Source of the DNA: Molossus alvarezi
Lineage: Eukaryota > Chordata > Mammalia > Chiroptera > Molossidae
NCBI GenBank assembly: GCA_037176705.1
Contig: JBAWUJ010000076.1
Location: 186,001-250,000 of the forward strand
DNA: 64,000 nt
Reading direction: 5' to 3'
The notes under the pieces are model-generated. The model was given only the letters and a program-made list of their open reading frames with translations. It did not search any database and was not told the DNA's origin. Below are positions 33,803-46,086 of this stretch, one piece after another (the stretch's first letter is position 1; each line of letters begins with the position of its first letter). Made by a program: the position numbers and the translations under genes.

Positions 33803-34272
33803 GTTGGCGGCCGCCTCCAGGCGCCCTAAGAGTCCAGCGCCGGGGCTGGCAGCCCCCCGGGCAGCCCCCCCGGCCGCCAGGCGGAGCGCGGACCGGCCCC
33901 TCTCAGCTCTCGGGGACCCAGGCGCGCGGTCCGTCCCGCCCAGCCTCGAACCAGGTCCTCACCGCGGAGCTCGGCAGGCCGCGCATGCGCAGTCCAGGGG
34001 CCCCAAGGTCTGCGCCTGGGGGGCCGGGGGGTCCGCCCCACGGGGCTGCGCTGCCCCACCGGCGGGCGCGGGCGCCCGCGAGTTGCGGCGCCTTGCGCGG
34101 CGGCCTGCTGGTGTGCTGCTGGGGCGTGGGGGGTCCCCTCTGGGCCCCAGATTCCCTCGCTCGGCCCCCGGCGTGGGCTGGGGCGCGTGCGTGCGTGGGC
34201 TGCGTGGCCCTCGGCCCGAAGCGCGGCAGGTGCGCAGCTGGCTGACTATGGGGGGACCAAAAAGGAGCGGCA

Positions 34273-34393
34273 AAAGCCTACAGCACCCGGCATTCCCAGG
34301 CGGTCTCCCATCCAAGTCCTGACCGGGCCCGACCCTGCTTAGCTTCCCAGATCCCACGAGATCGGGCGCGTTCAGGGTGGTATGGCCGGAGAC
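34273..34393 (-). rRNA. 5S rRNA gene, array copy 59
   Basis: Consensus allele; GACTAT variant in its 3' flank. Spacer type I. Confidence 0.93.
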
Positions 34394-34862
34394 GTTGGCG
34401 GCCGCCTCCAGGCGCCCTAAGAGTCCAGCGCCTGGGCTGGCAGCCCCCCGGGCAGCCCCCCGGCCGCCAGGCGGAGCGCGGACCGGCCCCTCTCAGCTCT
34501 CGGGGACCCAGGCGCGCGGTCCGTCCCGCCCAGCCTCGAACCAGGTCCTCACCGCGGAGCTCGGCAGGCCGCGCATGCGCAGTCCAGGGGCCCCAAGGTC
34601 TGCGCCTGGGGGGCCGGGGGGTCCGCCCCACGGGGCTGCGCTGCCCCACCGGCGGGCGCGGGCGCCCGCGAGTTGCGGCGCCTTGCGCGGCGGCCTGCTG
34701 GTGTGCTGCTGGGGCGTGGGGGGTCCCCTCTGGGCCCCAGATTCCCTCGCTCGGCCCCCGGCGTGGGCTGGGGCGCGTGCGTGCGTGGGCTGCGTGGCCC
34801 TCGGCCCGAAGCGCGGCAGGTGCGCAGCTGGCTGGCTGTGGGGGGACCAAAAAGGAGCGGCA

Positions 34863-34983
34863 AAAGCCTACAGCACCCGGCATTCCCAGGCGGTCTCCCA
34901 TCCAAGTCCTGACCGGGCCCGACCCTGCTTAGCTTCCCAGATCCCACGAGATCGGGCGCGTTCAGGGTGGTATGGCCGGAGAC
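34863..34983 (-). rRNA. 5S rRNA gene, array copy 60
   Basis: Consensus allele. Spacer type F, the last F in the window. Confidence 0.93.
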
Positions 34984-35452
34984 GTTGGCGGCCGCCTCCA
35001 GGCGCCCTAAGAGTCCAGCGCCTGGGCTGGCAGCCCCCCGGGCAGCTCCCCCGGCCGCCAGGCGGAGCGCGGACCGGCCCCTCTCAGCTCTCGGGGACCC
35101 AGGCGCGCGGTCCGTCCCGCCCAGCCTCGAACCAGGTCCTCACCGCGGAGCTCGGCAGGCAGCGCATGCGCAGTCCAGGGGCCCCAAGGTCTGCGCCTGG
35201 GGGGCCGGGGGTCCGCCCCTCGGGGCTGCGCTGCCCCACCTGCGGGCGCGGGCGCCCGCCAGTTGCGGCGCCTTGCGCGGCGGCCTGCTGGTGTGCTGCT
35301 GGGGCGTGCGGGGTCCCCTCTGGGCCCCAGATTCCCTCGCTCGGCCCCCGGCGTGGGCTGGGGCGCGTGCGTGCGTGGGCTGCATGGCCCTCGGCCCGAA
35401 GCGCGGCAGGTGCGCAGCTGGCTGGCTGTGGGGGGACCAAAAAGGAGCGGCA

Positions 35453-35573
35453 AAAGCCTACAGCACCCGGCATTCCCAGGCGGTCTCCCATCCAAGTCCT
35501 GACCGGGCCCGACCCTGCTTAGCTTCCCAGAACCCACGAGATCGGGCGCGTTCAGGGTGGTATGGCCGGAGAC
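35453..35573 (-). rRNA. 5S rRNA gene, array copy 61
   Basis: Allele A42U, the last such copy. Spacer type G, also the last. Confidence 0.93.
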
Positions 35574-36045
35574 GTTGGCGGCCGCCTCCAGGCGCCCTAA
35601 GAGTCCAGCGCCGGGGCTGGCAGCCCCCCGGGCAGCCCCCCCGGCCGCCAGGCGGAGCGCGGACCGGCCCCTCTCAGCTCTCGGGGACCCAGGCGCGCGG
35701 TCCGTCCCGCCCAGCCTCGAACCAGGTCCTCACCGCGGAGCTCGGCAGGCCGCGCATGCGCAGTCCAGGGGCCCCAAGGTCTGCGCCTGGGGGGCCGGGG
35801 GTCCGCCCCTCGGGGCTGCGCTGCCCCACCGGGGGGGGCGCGGGCGCCCGCGAGTTGCGGCGCCTTGCTCGGCGGCCTGCTGGTGTGCGGCTGGGGCGTG
35901 CGGGGATCCCCTCTGGGCCCCAGATTCCCTCGCTCGGCCCCCGGCGTGGGCTGGGGCGCGTGCGTGCGTGGGCTGCGTGGCCCTCGGCCCGAAGCGCGGC
36001 AGGTGCGCAGCTGGCTGGCTGTGGGGGGACCAAAAAGGAGCGGCA

Positions 36046-36166
36046 AAAGCCTACAGCACCCGGCATTCCCAGGCGGTCTCCCATCCAAGTCCTGACCGGG
36101 CCCGACCCTGCTTAGCTTCCCAGATCCCACGAGATCGGGCGCGTTCAGGGTGGTATGGCCGGAGAC
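36046..36166 (-). rRNA. 5S rRNA gene, array copy 62
   Basis: Consensus allele. Spacer type T. First unit of the 14-unit block. Confidence 0.93.
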
Positions 36167-36636
36167 GTTGGCGGCCGCCTCCAGGCGCCCTAAGAGTCCA
36201 GCGCCTGGGCTGGCAGCCCCCCGGGCAGCCCCCCCGGCCGCCAGGCGGAGCGCGGACCGGCCCCTCTCAGCTCTCGGGGACCCAGGCGCGCGGTCCGTCC
36301 CGCCCAGCCTCGAACCAGGTCCTCACCGCGGAGCTCGGCAGGCCGCGCATGCGCAGTCCAGGGGCCCCAAGGTCTGCGCCTGGGGGGCCGGGGGGTCCGC
36401 CCCACGGGGCTGCGCTGCCCCACCGGCGGGCGCGGGCGCCCGCGAGTTGCGGCGCCTTGCGCGGCGGCCTGCTGGTGTGCTGCTGGGGCGTGGGGGGTCC
36501 CCTCTGGGCCCCAGATTCCCTCGCTCGGCCCCCGGCGTGGGCTGGGGCGCGTGCGTGCGTGGGCTGCGTGGCCCTCGGCCCGAAGCGCGGCAGGTGCGCA
36601 GCTGGCTGACTATGGGGGGACCAAAAAGGAGCGGCA

Positions 36637-36757
36637 AAAGCCTACAGCACCCGGCATTCCCAGGCGGTCTCCCATCCAAGTCCTGACCGGGCCCGACCCT
36701 GCTTAGCTTCCCAGATCCCACGAGATCGGGCGCGTTCAGGGTGGTATGGCCGGAGAC
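36637..36757 (-). rRNA. 5S rRNA gene, array copy 63
   Basis: Consensus allele; GACTAT variant in its 3' flank. Spacer type I. Confidence 0.93.
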
Positions 36758-37226
36758 GTTGGCGGCCGCCTCCAGGCGCCCTAAGAGTCCAGCGCCTGGG
36801 CTGGCAGCCCCCCGGGCAGCCCCCCGGCCGCCAGGCGGAGCGCGGACCGGCCCCTCTCAGCTCTCGGGGACCCAGGCGCGCGGTCCGTCCCGCCCAGCCT
36901 CGAACCAGGTCCTCACCGCGGAGCTCGGCAGGCCGCGCATGCGCAGTCCAGGGGCCCCAAGGTCTGCGCCTGGGGGGCCGGGGGGTCCGCCCCACGGGGC
37001 TGCGCTGCCCCACCGGCGGGCGCGGGCGCCCGCGAGTTGCGGCGCCTTGCGCGGCGGCCTGCTGGTGTGCTGCTGGGGCGTGGGGGGTCCCCTCTGGGCC
37101 CCAGATTCCCTCGCTCGGCCCCCGGCGTGGGCTGGGGCGCGTGCGTGCGTGGGCTGCGTGGCCCTCGGCCCGAAGCGCGGCAGGTGCGCAGCTGGCTGGC
37201 TGTGGGGGGACCAAAAAGGAGCGGCA

Positions 37227-37347
37227 AAAGCCTACAGCACCCGGCATTCCCAGGCGGTCTCCCATCCAAGTCCTGACCGGGCCCGACCCTGCTTAGCTTC
37301 CCAGATCCCACGAGATCGGGCGCGTTCAGGGTGGTATGGCCGGAGAC
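37227..37347 (-). rRNA. 5S rRNA gene, array copy 64
   Basis: Consensus allele. Spacer type M. Confidence 0.93.
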
Positions 37348-37817
37348 GTTGGCGGCCGCCTCCAGGCGCCCTAAGAGTCCAGCGCCTGGGCTGGCAGCCC
37401 CCCGGGCAGCCCCCCCGGCCGCCAGGCGGAGCGCGGACCGGCCCCTCTCAGCACTCGGGGACCCAGGCGCGCGGTCCGTCCCGCCCAGCCTCGAACCAGG
37501 TCCTCACCGCGGAGCTCGGCAGGCAGCGCATGCGCAGTCCAGGGGCCCCAAGGTCTGCGCCTGGGGGGCCGGGGGTCCGCCCCTCGGGGCTGCGCTGCCC
37601 CACCGGCGGGCGCGGGCGCCCGCGAGTTGCGGCGCCTTGCTCGGCGGCCTGCTGGTGTGCGGCTGGGGCGTGCGGGGATCCCCTCTGGGCCCCAGATTCC
37701 CTCGCTCGGCCCCCGGCGTGGGCTGGGGCGCGTGCGTGCGTGGGCTGCGTGGCCCTCGGCCCGAAGCGCGGCAGGTGCGCAGCTGGCTGGCTGTGGGGGG
37801 ACCAAAAAGGAGCGGCA

Positions 37818-37938
37818 AAAGCCTACAGCGCCCGGCATTCCCAGGCGGTCTCCCATCCAAGTCCTGACCGGGCCCGACCCTGCTTAGCTTCCCAGATCCC
37901 ACGAGATCGGGCGCGTTCAGGGTGGTATGGCCGGAGAC
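37818..37938 (-). rRNA. 5S rRNA gene, array copy 65
   Basis: Allele U109C. Spacer type T. Confidence 0.93.
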
Positions 37939-38408
37939 GTTGGCGGCCGCCTCCAGGCGCCCTAAGAGTCCAGCGCCTGGGCTGGCAGCCCCCCGGGCAG
38001 CCCCCCCGGCCGCCAGGCGGAGCGCGGACCGGCCCCTCTCAGCTCTCGGGGACCCAGGCGCGCGGTCCGTCCCGCCCAGCCTCGAACCAGGTCCTCACCG
38101 CGGAGCTCGGCAGGCCGCGCATGCGCAGTCCAGGGGCCCCAAGGTCTGCGCCTGGGGGGCCGGGGGGTCCGCCCCACGGGGCTGCGCTGCCCCACCGGCG
38201 GGCGCGGGCGCCCGCGAGTTGCGGCGCCTTGCGCGGCGGCCTGCTGGTGTGCTGCTGGGGCGTGGGGGGTCCCCTCTGGGCCCCAGATTCCCTCGCTCGG
38301 CCCCCGGCGTGGGCTGGGGCGCGTGCGTGCGTGGGCTGCGTGGCCCTCGGCCCGAAGCGCGGCAGGTGCGCAGCTGGCTGACTATGGGGGGACCAAAAAG
38401 GAGCGGCA

Positions 38409-38529
38409 AAAGCCTACAGCACCCGGCATTCCCAGGCGGTCTCCCATCCAAGTCCTGACCGGGCCCGACCCTGCTTAGCTTCCCAGATCCCACGAGATCG
38501 GGCGCGTTCAGGGTGGTATGGCCGGAGAC
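38409..38529 (-). rRNA. 5S rRNA gene, array copy 66
   Basis: Consensus allele; GACTAT variant in its 3' flank. Spacer type I. Confidence 0.93.
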
Positions 38530-38998
38530 GTTGGCGGCCGCCTCCAGGCGCCCTAAGAGTCCAGCGCCTGGGCTGGCAGCCCCCCGGGCAGCCCCCCGGC
38601 CGCCAGGCGGAGCGCGGACCGGCCCCTCTCAGCTCTCGGGGACCCAGGCGCGCGGTCCGTCCCGCCCAGCCTCGAACCAGGTCCTCACCGCGGAGCTCGG
38701 CAGGCCGCGCATGCGCAGTCCAGGGGCCCCAAGGTCTGCGCCTGGGGGGCCGGGGGGTCCGCCCCACGGGGCTGCGCTGCCCCACCGGCGGGCGCGGGCG
38801 CCCGCGAGTTGCGGCGCCTTGCGCGGCGGCCTGCTGGTGTGCTGCTGGGGCGTGGGGGGTCCCCTCTGGGCCCCAGATTCCCTCGCTCGGCCCCCGGCGT
38901 GGGCTGGGGCGCGTGCGTGCGTGGGCTGCGTGGCCCTCGGCCCGAAGCGCGGCAGGTGCGCAGCTGGCTGGCTGTGGGGGGACCAAAAAGGAGCGGCA

Positions 38999-39119
38999 AA
39001 AGCCTACAGCACCCGGCATTCCCAGGCGGTCTCCCATCCAAGTCCTGACCGGGCCCGACCCTGCTTAGCTTCCCAGATCCCACGAGATCGGGCGCGTTCA
39101 GGGTGGTATGGCCGGAGAC
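38999..39119 (-). rRNA. 5S rRNA gene, array copy 67
   Basis: Consensus allele. Spacer type R. Confidence 0.93.
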
Positions 39120-39589
39120 GTTGGCGGCCGCCTCCAGGCGCCCTAAGAGTCCAGCGCCTGGGCTGGCAGCCCCCCGGGCAGCCCCCCCGGCCGCCAGGCG
39201 GAGCGCGGACCGGCCCCTCTCAGCACTCGGGGACCCAGGCGCGCGGTCCATCCCGCCCAGCCTCGAACCAGGTCCTCACCGCGGAGCTCGGCAGGCAGCG
39301 CATGCGCAGTCCAGGGGCCCCAAGGTCTGCGCCTGGGGGGCCGGGGGTCCGCCCCTCGGGGCTGCGCTGCCCCACCGGCGGGCGCGGGCGCCCGCGAGTT
39401 GCGGCGCCTTGCTCGGCGGCCTGCTGGTGTGCGGCTGGGGCGTGCGGGGATCCCCTCTGGGCCCCAGATTCCCTCGCTCGGCCCCCGGCGTGGGCTGGGG
39501 CGCGTGCGTGCGTGGGCTGCGTGGCCCTCGGCCCGAAGCGCGGCAGGTGCGCAGCTGGCTGGCTGTGGGGGGACCAAAAAGGAGCGGCA

Positions 39590-39710
39590 AAAGCCTACAG
39601 CGCCCGGCATTCCCAGGCGGTCTCCCATCCAAGTCCTGACCGGGCCCGACCCTGCTTAGCTTCCCAGATCCCACGAGATCGGGCGCGTTCAGGGTGGTAT
39701 GGCCGGAGAC
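39590..39710 (-). rRNA. 5S rRNA gene, array copy 68
   Basis: Allele U109C. Spacer type I. Confidence 0.93.
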
Positions 39711-40179
39711 GTTGGCGGCCGCCTCCAGGCGCCCTAAGAGTCCAGCGCCTGGGCTGGCAGCCCCCCGGGCAGCCCCCCGGCCGCCAGGCGGAGCGCGGAC
39801 CGGCCCCTCTCAGCTCTCGGGGACCCAGGCGCGCGGTCCGTCCCGCCCAGCCTCGAACCAGGTCCTCACCGCGGAGCTCGGCAGGCCGCGCATGCGCAGT
39901 CCAGGGGCCCCAAGGTCTGCGCCTGGGGGGCCGGGGGGTCCGCCCCACGGGGCTGCGCTGCCCCACCGGCGGGCGCGGGCGCCCGCGAGTTGCGGCGCCT
40001 TGCGCGGCGGCCTGCTGGTGTGCTGCTGGGGCGTGGGGGGTCCCCTCTGGGCCCCAGATTCCCTCGCTCGGCCCCCGGCGTGGGCTGGGGCGCGTGCGTG
40101 CGTGGGCTGCGTGGCCCTCGGCCCGAAGCGCGGCAGGTGCGCAGCTGGCTGGCTGTGGGGGGACCAAAAAGGAGCGGCA

Positions 40180-40300
40180 AAAGCCTACAGCACCCGGCAT
40201 TCCCAGGCGGTCTCCCATCCAAGTCCTGACCGGGCCCGACCCTGCTTAGCTTCCCAGATCCCACGAGATCGGGCGCGTTCAGGGTGGTATGGCCGGAGAC
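40180..40300 (-). rRNA. 5S rRNA gene, array copy 69
   Basis: Consensus allele. Spacer type C. Confidence 0.93.
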
Positions 40301-40770
40301 GTTGGCGGCCGCCTCCAGGCGCCCTAAGAGTCCAGCGCCTGGGCTGGCAGCCCCCCGGGCAGCCCCCCCGGCCGCCAGGCGGAGCGCGGACCGGCCCCTC
40401 TCAGCTCTCGGGGACCCAGGCGCGCGGTCCGTCCCGCCCAGCCTCGAACCAGGTCCTCACCGCGGAGCTCGGCAGGCCGCGCATGCGCAGTCCAGGGGCC
40501 CCAAGGTCTGCGCCTGGGGGGCCGGGGGTCCGCCCCTCGGGGCTGCGCTGCCCCACCGGCGGGCGCGGGCGCCCGCGAGTTGCGGCGCCTTGCTCGGCGG
40601 CCTGCTGGTGTGCGGCTGGGGCGTGCGGGGATCCCCTCTGGGCCCCAGATTCCCTCGCTCGGCCCCCGGCGTGGGCTGGGGCGCGTGCGTGCGTGGGCTG
40701 CGTGGCCCTCGGCCCGAAGCGCGGCAGGTGCGCAGCTGGCTGGCTGTGGGGGGACCAAAAAGGAGCGGCA

Positions 40771-40891
40771 AAAGCCTACAGCGCCCGGCATTCCCAGGCG
40801 GTCTCCCATCCAAGTCCTGACCGGGCCCGACCCTGCTTAGCTTCCCAGATCCCACGAGATCGGGCGCGTTCAGGGTGGTATGGCCGGAGAC
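40771..40891 (-). rRNA. 5S rRNA gene, array copy 70
   Basis: Allele U109C. Spacer type A. Confidence 0.93.
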
Positions 40892-41361
40892 GTTGGCGGC
40901 CGCCTCCAGGCGCCCTAAGAGTCCAGCGCCTGGGCTGGCAGCCCCCCGGGCAGCCCCCCCGGCCGCCAGGCGGAGCGCGGACCGGCCCCTCTCAGCTCTC
41001 GGGGACCCAGGCGCGCGGTCCGTCCCGCCCAGCCTCGAACCAGGTCCTCACCGCGGAGCTCGGCAGGCCGCGCATGCGCAGTCCAGGGGCCCCAAGGTCT
41101 GCGCCTGGGGGGCCGGGGGGTCCGCCCCACGGGGCTGCGCTGCCCCACCGGCGGGCGCGGGCGCCCGCGAGTTGCGGCGCCTTGCGCGGCGGCCTGCTGG
41201 TGTGCTGCTGGGGCGTGGGGGGTCCCCTCTGGGCCCCAGATTCCCTCGCTCGGCCCCCGGCGTGGGCTGGGGCGCGTGCGTGCGTGGGCTGCGTGGCCCT
41301 CGGCCCGAAGCGCGGCAGGTGCGCAGCTGGCTGGCTGTGGGGGGACCAAAAAGGAGCGGCA

Positions 41362-41482
41362 AAAGCCTACAGCACCCGGCATTCCCAGGCGGTCTCCCAT
41401 CCAAGTCCTGACCGGGCCCGACCCTGCTTAGCTTCCCAGATCCCACGAGATCGGGCGCGTTCAGGGTGGTATGGCCGGAGAC
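41362..41482 (-). rRNA. 5S rRNA gene, array copy 71
   Basis: Consensus allele. Spacer type C. Confidence 0.93.
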
Positions 41483-41952
41483 GTTGGCGGCCGCCTCCAG
41501 GCGCCCTAAGAGTCCAGCGCCTGGGCTGGCAGCCCCCCGGGCAGCCCCCCCGGCCGCCAGGCGGAGCGCGGACCGGCCCCTCTCAGCTCTCGGGGACCCA
41601 GGCGCGCGGTCCGTCCCGCCCAGCCTCGAACCAGGTCCTCACCGCGGAGCTCGGCAGGCCGCGCATGCGCAGTCCAGGGGCCCCAAGGTCTGCGCCTGGG
41701 GGGCCGGGGGTCCGCCCCTCGGGGCTGCGCTGCCCCACCGGCGGGCGCGGGCGCCCGCGAGTTGCGGCGCCTTGCTCGGCGGCCTGCTGGTGTGCGGCTG
41801 GGGCGTGCGGGGATCCCCTCTGGGCCCCAGATTCCCTCGCTCGGCCCCCGGCGTGGGCTGGGGCGCGTGCGTGCGTGGGCTGCGTGGCCCTCGGCCCGAA
41901 GCGCGGCAGGTGCGCAGCTGGCTGGCTGTGGGGGGACCAAAAAGGAGCGGCA

Positions 41953-42073
41953 AAAGCCTACAGCGCCCGGCATTCCCAGGCGGTCTCCCATCCAAGTCCT
42001 GACCGGGCCCGACCCTGCTTAGCTTCCCAGATCCCACGAGATCGGGCGCGTTCAGGGTGGTATGGCCGGAGAC
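41953..42073 (-). rRNA. 5S rRNA gene, array copy 72
   Basis: Allele U109C. Spacer type T. Confidence 0.93.
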
Positions 42074-42543
42074 GTTGGCGGCCGCCTCCAGGCGCCCTAA
42101 GAGTCCAGCGCCTGGGCTGGCAGCCCCCCGGGCAGCCCCCCCGGCCGCCAGGCGGAGCGCGGACCGGCCCCTCTCAGCTCTCGGGGACCCAGGCGCGCGG
42201 TCCGTCCCGCCCAGCCTCGAACCAGGTCCTCACCGCGGAGCTCGGCAGGCCGCGCATGCGCAGTCCAGGGGCCCCAAGGTCTGCGCCTGGGGGGCCGGGG
42301 GGTCCGCCCCACGGGGCTGCGCTGCCCCACCGGCGGGCGCGGGCGCCCGCGAGTTGCGGCGCCTTGCGCGGCGGCCTGCTGGTGTGCTGCTGGGGCGTGG
42401 GGGGTCCCCTCTGGGCCCCAGATTCCCTCGCTCGGCCCCCGGCGTGGGCTGGGGCGCGTGCGTGCGTGGGCTGCGTGGCCCTCGGCCCGAAGCGCGGCAG
42501 GTGCGCAGCTGGCTGACTATGGGGGGACCAAAAAGGAGCGGCA

Positions 42544-42664
42544 AAAGCCTACAGCACCCGGCATTCCCAGGCGGTCTCCCATCCAAGTCCTGACCGGGCC
42601 CGACCCTGCTTAGCTTCCCAGATCCCACGAGATCGGGCGCGTTCAGGGTGGTATGGCCGGAGAC
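42544..42664 (-). rRNA. 5S rRNA gene, array copy 73
   Basis: Consensus allele; GACTAT variant in its 3' flank. Spacer type I. Confidence 0.93.
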
Positions 42665-43133
42665 GTTGGCGGCCGCCTCCAGGCGCCCTAAGAGTCCAGC
42701 GCCTGGGCTGGCAGCCCCCCGGGCAGCCCCCCGGCCGCCAGGCGGAGCGCGGACCGGCCCCTCTCAGCTCTCGGGGACCCAGGCGCGCGGTCCGTCCCGC
42801 CCAGCCTCGAACCAGGTCCTCACCGCGGAGCTCGGCAGGCCGCGCATGCGCAGTCCAGGGGCCCCAAGGTCTGCGCCTGGGGGGCCGGGGGGTCCGCCCC
42901 ACGGGGCTGCGCTGCCCCACCGGCGGGCGCGGGCGCCCGCGAGTTGCGGCGCCTTGCGCGGCGGCCTGCTGGTGTGCTGCTGGGGCGTGGGGGGTCCCCT
43001 CTGGGCCCCAGATTCCCTCGCTCGGCCCCCGGCGTGGGCTGGGGCGCGTGCGTGCGTGGGCTGCGTGGCCCTCGGCCCGAAGCGCGGCAGGTGCGCAGCT
43101 GGCTGGCTGTGGGGGGACCAAAAAGGAGCGGCA

Positions 43134-43254
43134 AAAGCCTACAGCACCCGGCATTCCCAGGCGGTCTCCCATCCAAGTCCTGACCGGGCCCGACCCTGCT
43201 TAGCTTCCCAGATCCCACGAGATCGGGCGCGTTCAGGGTGGTATGGCCGGAGAC
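43134..43254 (-). rRNA. 5S rRNA gene, array copy 74
   Basis: Consensus allele. Spacer type R. Confidence 0.93.
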
Positions 43255-43724
43255 GTTGGCGGCCGCCTCCAGGCGCCCTAAGAGTCCAGCGCCTGGGCTG
43301 GCAGCCCCCCGGGCAGCCCCCCCGGCCGCCAGGCGGAGCGCGGACCGGCCCCTCTCAGCACTCGGGGACCCAGGCGCGCGGTCCATCCCGCCCAGCCTCG
43401 AACCAGGTCCTCACCGCGGAGCTCGGCAGGCAGCGCATGCGCAGTCCAGGGGCCCCAAGGTCTGCGCCTGGGGGGCCGGGGGTCCGCCCCTCGGGGCTGC
43501 GCTGCCCCACCGGCGGGCGCGGGCGCCCGCGAGTTGCGGCGCCTTGCTCGGCGGCCTGCTGGTGTGCGGCTGGGGCGTGCGGGGATCCCCTCTGGGCCCC
43601 AGATTCCCTCGCTCGGCCCCCGGCGTGGGCTGGGGCGCGTGCGTGCGTGGGCTGCGTGGCCCTCGGCCCGAAGCGCGGCAGGTGCGCAGCTGGCTGGCTG
43701 TGGGGGGACCAAAAAGGAGCGGCA

Positions 43725-43845
43725 AAAGCCTACAGCGCCCGGCATTCCCAGGCGGTCTCCCATCCAAGTCCTGACCGGGCCCGACCCTGCTTAGCTTCCC
43801 AGATCCCACGAGATCGGGCGCGTTCAGGGTGGTATGGCCGGAGAC
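43725..43845 (-). rRNA. 5S rRNA gene, array copy 75
   Basis: Allele U109C. Spacer type I. Last unit of the first 14-unit block. Confidence 0.93.
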
Positions 43846-44314
43846 GTTGGCGGCCGCCTCCAGGCGCCCTAAGAGTCCAGCGCCTGGGCTGGCAGCCCCC
43901 CGGGCAGCCCCCCGGCCGCCAGGCGGAGCGCGGACCGGCCCCTCTCAGCTCTCGGGGACCCAGGCGCGCGGTCCGTCCCGCCCAGCCTCGAACCAGGTCC
44001 TCACCGCGGAGCTCGGCAGGCCGCGCATGCGCAGTCCAGGGGCCCCAAGGTCTGCGCCTGGGGGGCCGGGGGGTCCGCCCCACGGGGCTGCGCTGCCCCA
44101 CCGGCGGGCGCGGGCGCCCGCGAGTTGCGGCGCCTTGCGCGGCGGCCTGCTGGTGTGCTGCTGGGGCGTGGGGGGTCCCCTCTGGGCCCCAGATTCCCTC
44201 GCTCGGCCCCCGGCGTGGGCTGGGGCGCGTGCGTGCGTGGGCTGCGTGGCCCTCGGCCCGAAGCGCGGCAGGTGCGCAGCTGGCTGGCTGTGGGGGGACC
44301 AAAAAGGAGCGGCA

Positions 44315-44435
44315 AAAGCCTACAGCACCCGGCATTCCCAGGCGGTCTCCCATCCAAGTCCTGACCGGGCCCGACCCTGCTTAGCTTCCCAGATCCCACG
44401 AGATCGGGCGCGTTCAGGGTGGTATGGCCGGAGAC
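44315..44435 (-). rRNA. 5S rRNA gene, array copy 76
   Basis: Consensus allele. Spacer type T. First unit of the second 14-unit block. Confidence 0.93.
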
Positions 44436-44905
44436 GTTGGCGGCCGCCTCCAGGCGCCCTAAGAGTCCAGCGCCTGGGCTGGCAGCCCCCCGGGCAGCCC
44501 CCCCGGCCGCCAGGCGGAGCGCGGACCGGCCCCTCTCAGCTCTCGGGGACCCAGGCGCGCGGTCCGTCCCGCCCAGCCTCGAACCAGGTCCTCACCGCGG
44601 AGCTCGGCAGGCCGCGCATGCGCAGTCCAGGGGCCCCAAGGTCTGCGCCTGGGGGGCCGGGGGGTCCGCCCCACGGGGCTGCGCTGCCCCACCGGCGGGC
44701 GCGGGCGCCCGCGAGTTGCGGCGCCTTGCGCGGCGGCCTGCTGGTGTGCTGCTGGGGCGTGGGGGGTCCCCTCTGGGCCCCAGATTCCCTCGCTCGGCCC
44801 CCGGCGTGGGCTGGGGCGCGTGCGTGCGTGGGCTGCGTGGCCCTCGGCCCGAAGCGCGGCAGGTGCGCAGCTGGCTGACTATGGGGGGACCAAAAAGGAG
44901 CGGCA

Positions 44906-45026
44906 AAAGCCTACAGCACCCGGCATTCCCAGGCGGTCTCCCATCCAAGTCCTGACCGGGCCCGACCCTGCTTAGCTTCCCAGATCCCACGAGATCGGGC
45001 GCGTTCAGGGTGGTATGGCCGGAGAC
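44906..45026 (-). rRNA. 5S rRNA gene, array copy 77
   Basis: Consensus allele; GACTAT variant in its 3' flank. Spacer type I. Confidence 0.93.
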
Positions 45027-45495
45027 GTTGGCGGCCGCCTCCAGGCGCCCTAAGAGTCCAGCGCCTGGGCTGGCAGCCCCCCGGGCAGCCCCCCGGCCGC
45101 CAGGCGGAGCGCGGACCGGCCCCTCTCAGCTCTCGGGGACCCAGGCGCGCGGTCCGTCCCGCCCAGCCTCGAACCAGGTCCTCACCGCGGAGCTCGGCAG
45201 GCCGCGCATGCGCAGTCCAGGGGCCCCAAGGTCTGCGCCTGGGGGGCCGGGGGGTCCGCCCCACGGGGCTGCGCTGCCCCACCGGCGGGCGCGGGCGCCC
45301 GCGAGTTGCGGCGCCTTGCGCGGCGGCCTGCTGGTGTGCTGCTGGGGCGTGGGGGGTCCCCTCTGGGCCCCAGATTCCCTCGCTCGGCCCCCGGCGTGGG
45401 CTGGGGCGCGTGCGTGCGTGGGCTGCGTGGCCCTCGGCCCGAAGCGCGGCAGGTGCGCAGCTGGCTGGCTGTGGGGGGACCAAAAAGGAGCGGCA

Positions 45496-45616
45496 AAAGC
45501 CTACAGCACCCGGCATTCCCAGGCGGTCTCCCATCCAAGTCCTGACCGGGCCCGACCCTGCTTAGCTTCCCAGATCCCACGAGATCGGGCGCGTTCAGGG
45601 TGGTATGGCCGGAGAC
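45496..45616 (-). rRNA. 5S rRNA gene, array copy 78
   Basis: Consensus allele. Spacer type M. Confidence 0.93.
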
Positions 45617-46086
45617 GTTGGCGGCCGCCTCCAGGCGCCCTAAGAGTCCAGCGCCTGGGCTGGCAGCCCCCCGGGCAGCCCCCCCGGCCGCCAGGCGGAG
45701 CGCGGACCGGCCCCTCTCAGCACTCGGGGACCCAGGCGCGCGGTCCGTCCCGCCCAGCCTCGAACCAGGTCCTCACCGCGGAGCTCGGCAGGCAGCGCAT
45801 GCGCAGTCCAGGGGCCCCAAGGTCTGCGCCTGGGGGGCCGGGGGTCCGCCCCTCGGGGCTGCGCTGCCCCACCGGCGGGCGCGGGCGCCCGCGAGTTGCG
45901 GCGCCTTGCTCGGCGGCCTGCTGGTGTGCGGCTGGGGCGTGCGGGGATCCCCTCTGGGCCCCAGATTCCCTCGCTCGGCCCCCGGCGTGGGCTGGGGCGC
46001 GTGCGTGCGTGGGCTGCGTGGCCCTCGGCCCGAAGCGCGGCAGGTGCGCAGCTGGCTGGCTGTGGGGGGACCAAAAAGGAGCGGCA

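Larger units (their letters stand above)
32499..37226. repeat. 8-unit duplicated block, second copy (units 56-63)
   Basis: Same order F G H I F G T I as units 37-44. Its last two units are also the first two of the 14-unit block, so the two duplications are nested. Confidence 0.85.
36046..44314. repeat. 14-unit higher-order block, first copy (units 62-75)
   Basis: Spacer order T I M T I R I C A C T I R I. Every unit start recurs exactly 8,269 bp later, so no unit differs in length between the copies. Confidence 0.88.
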
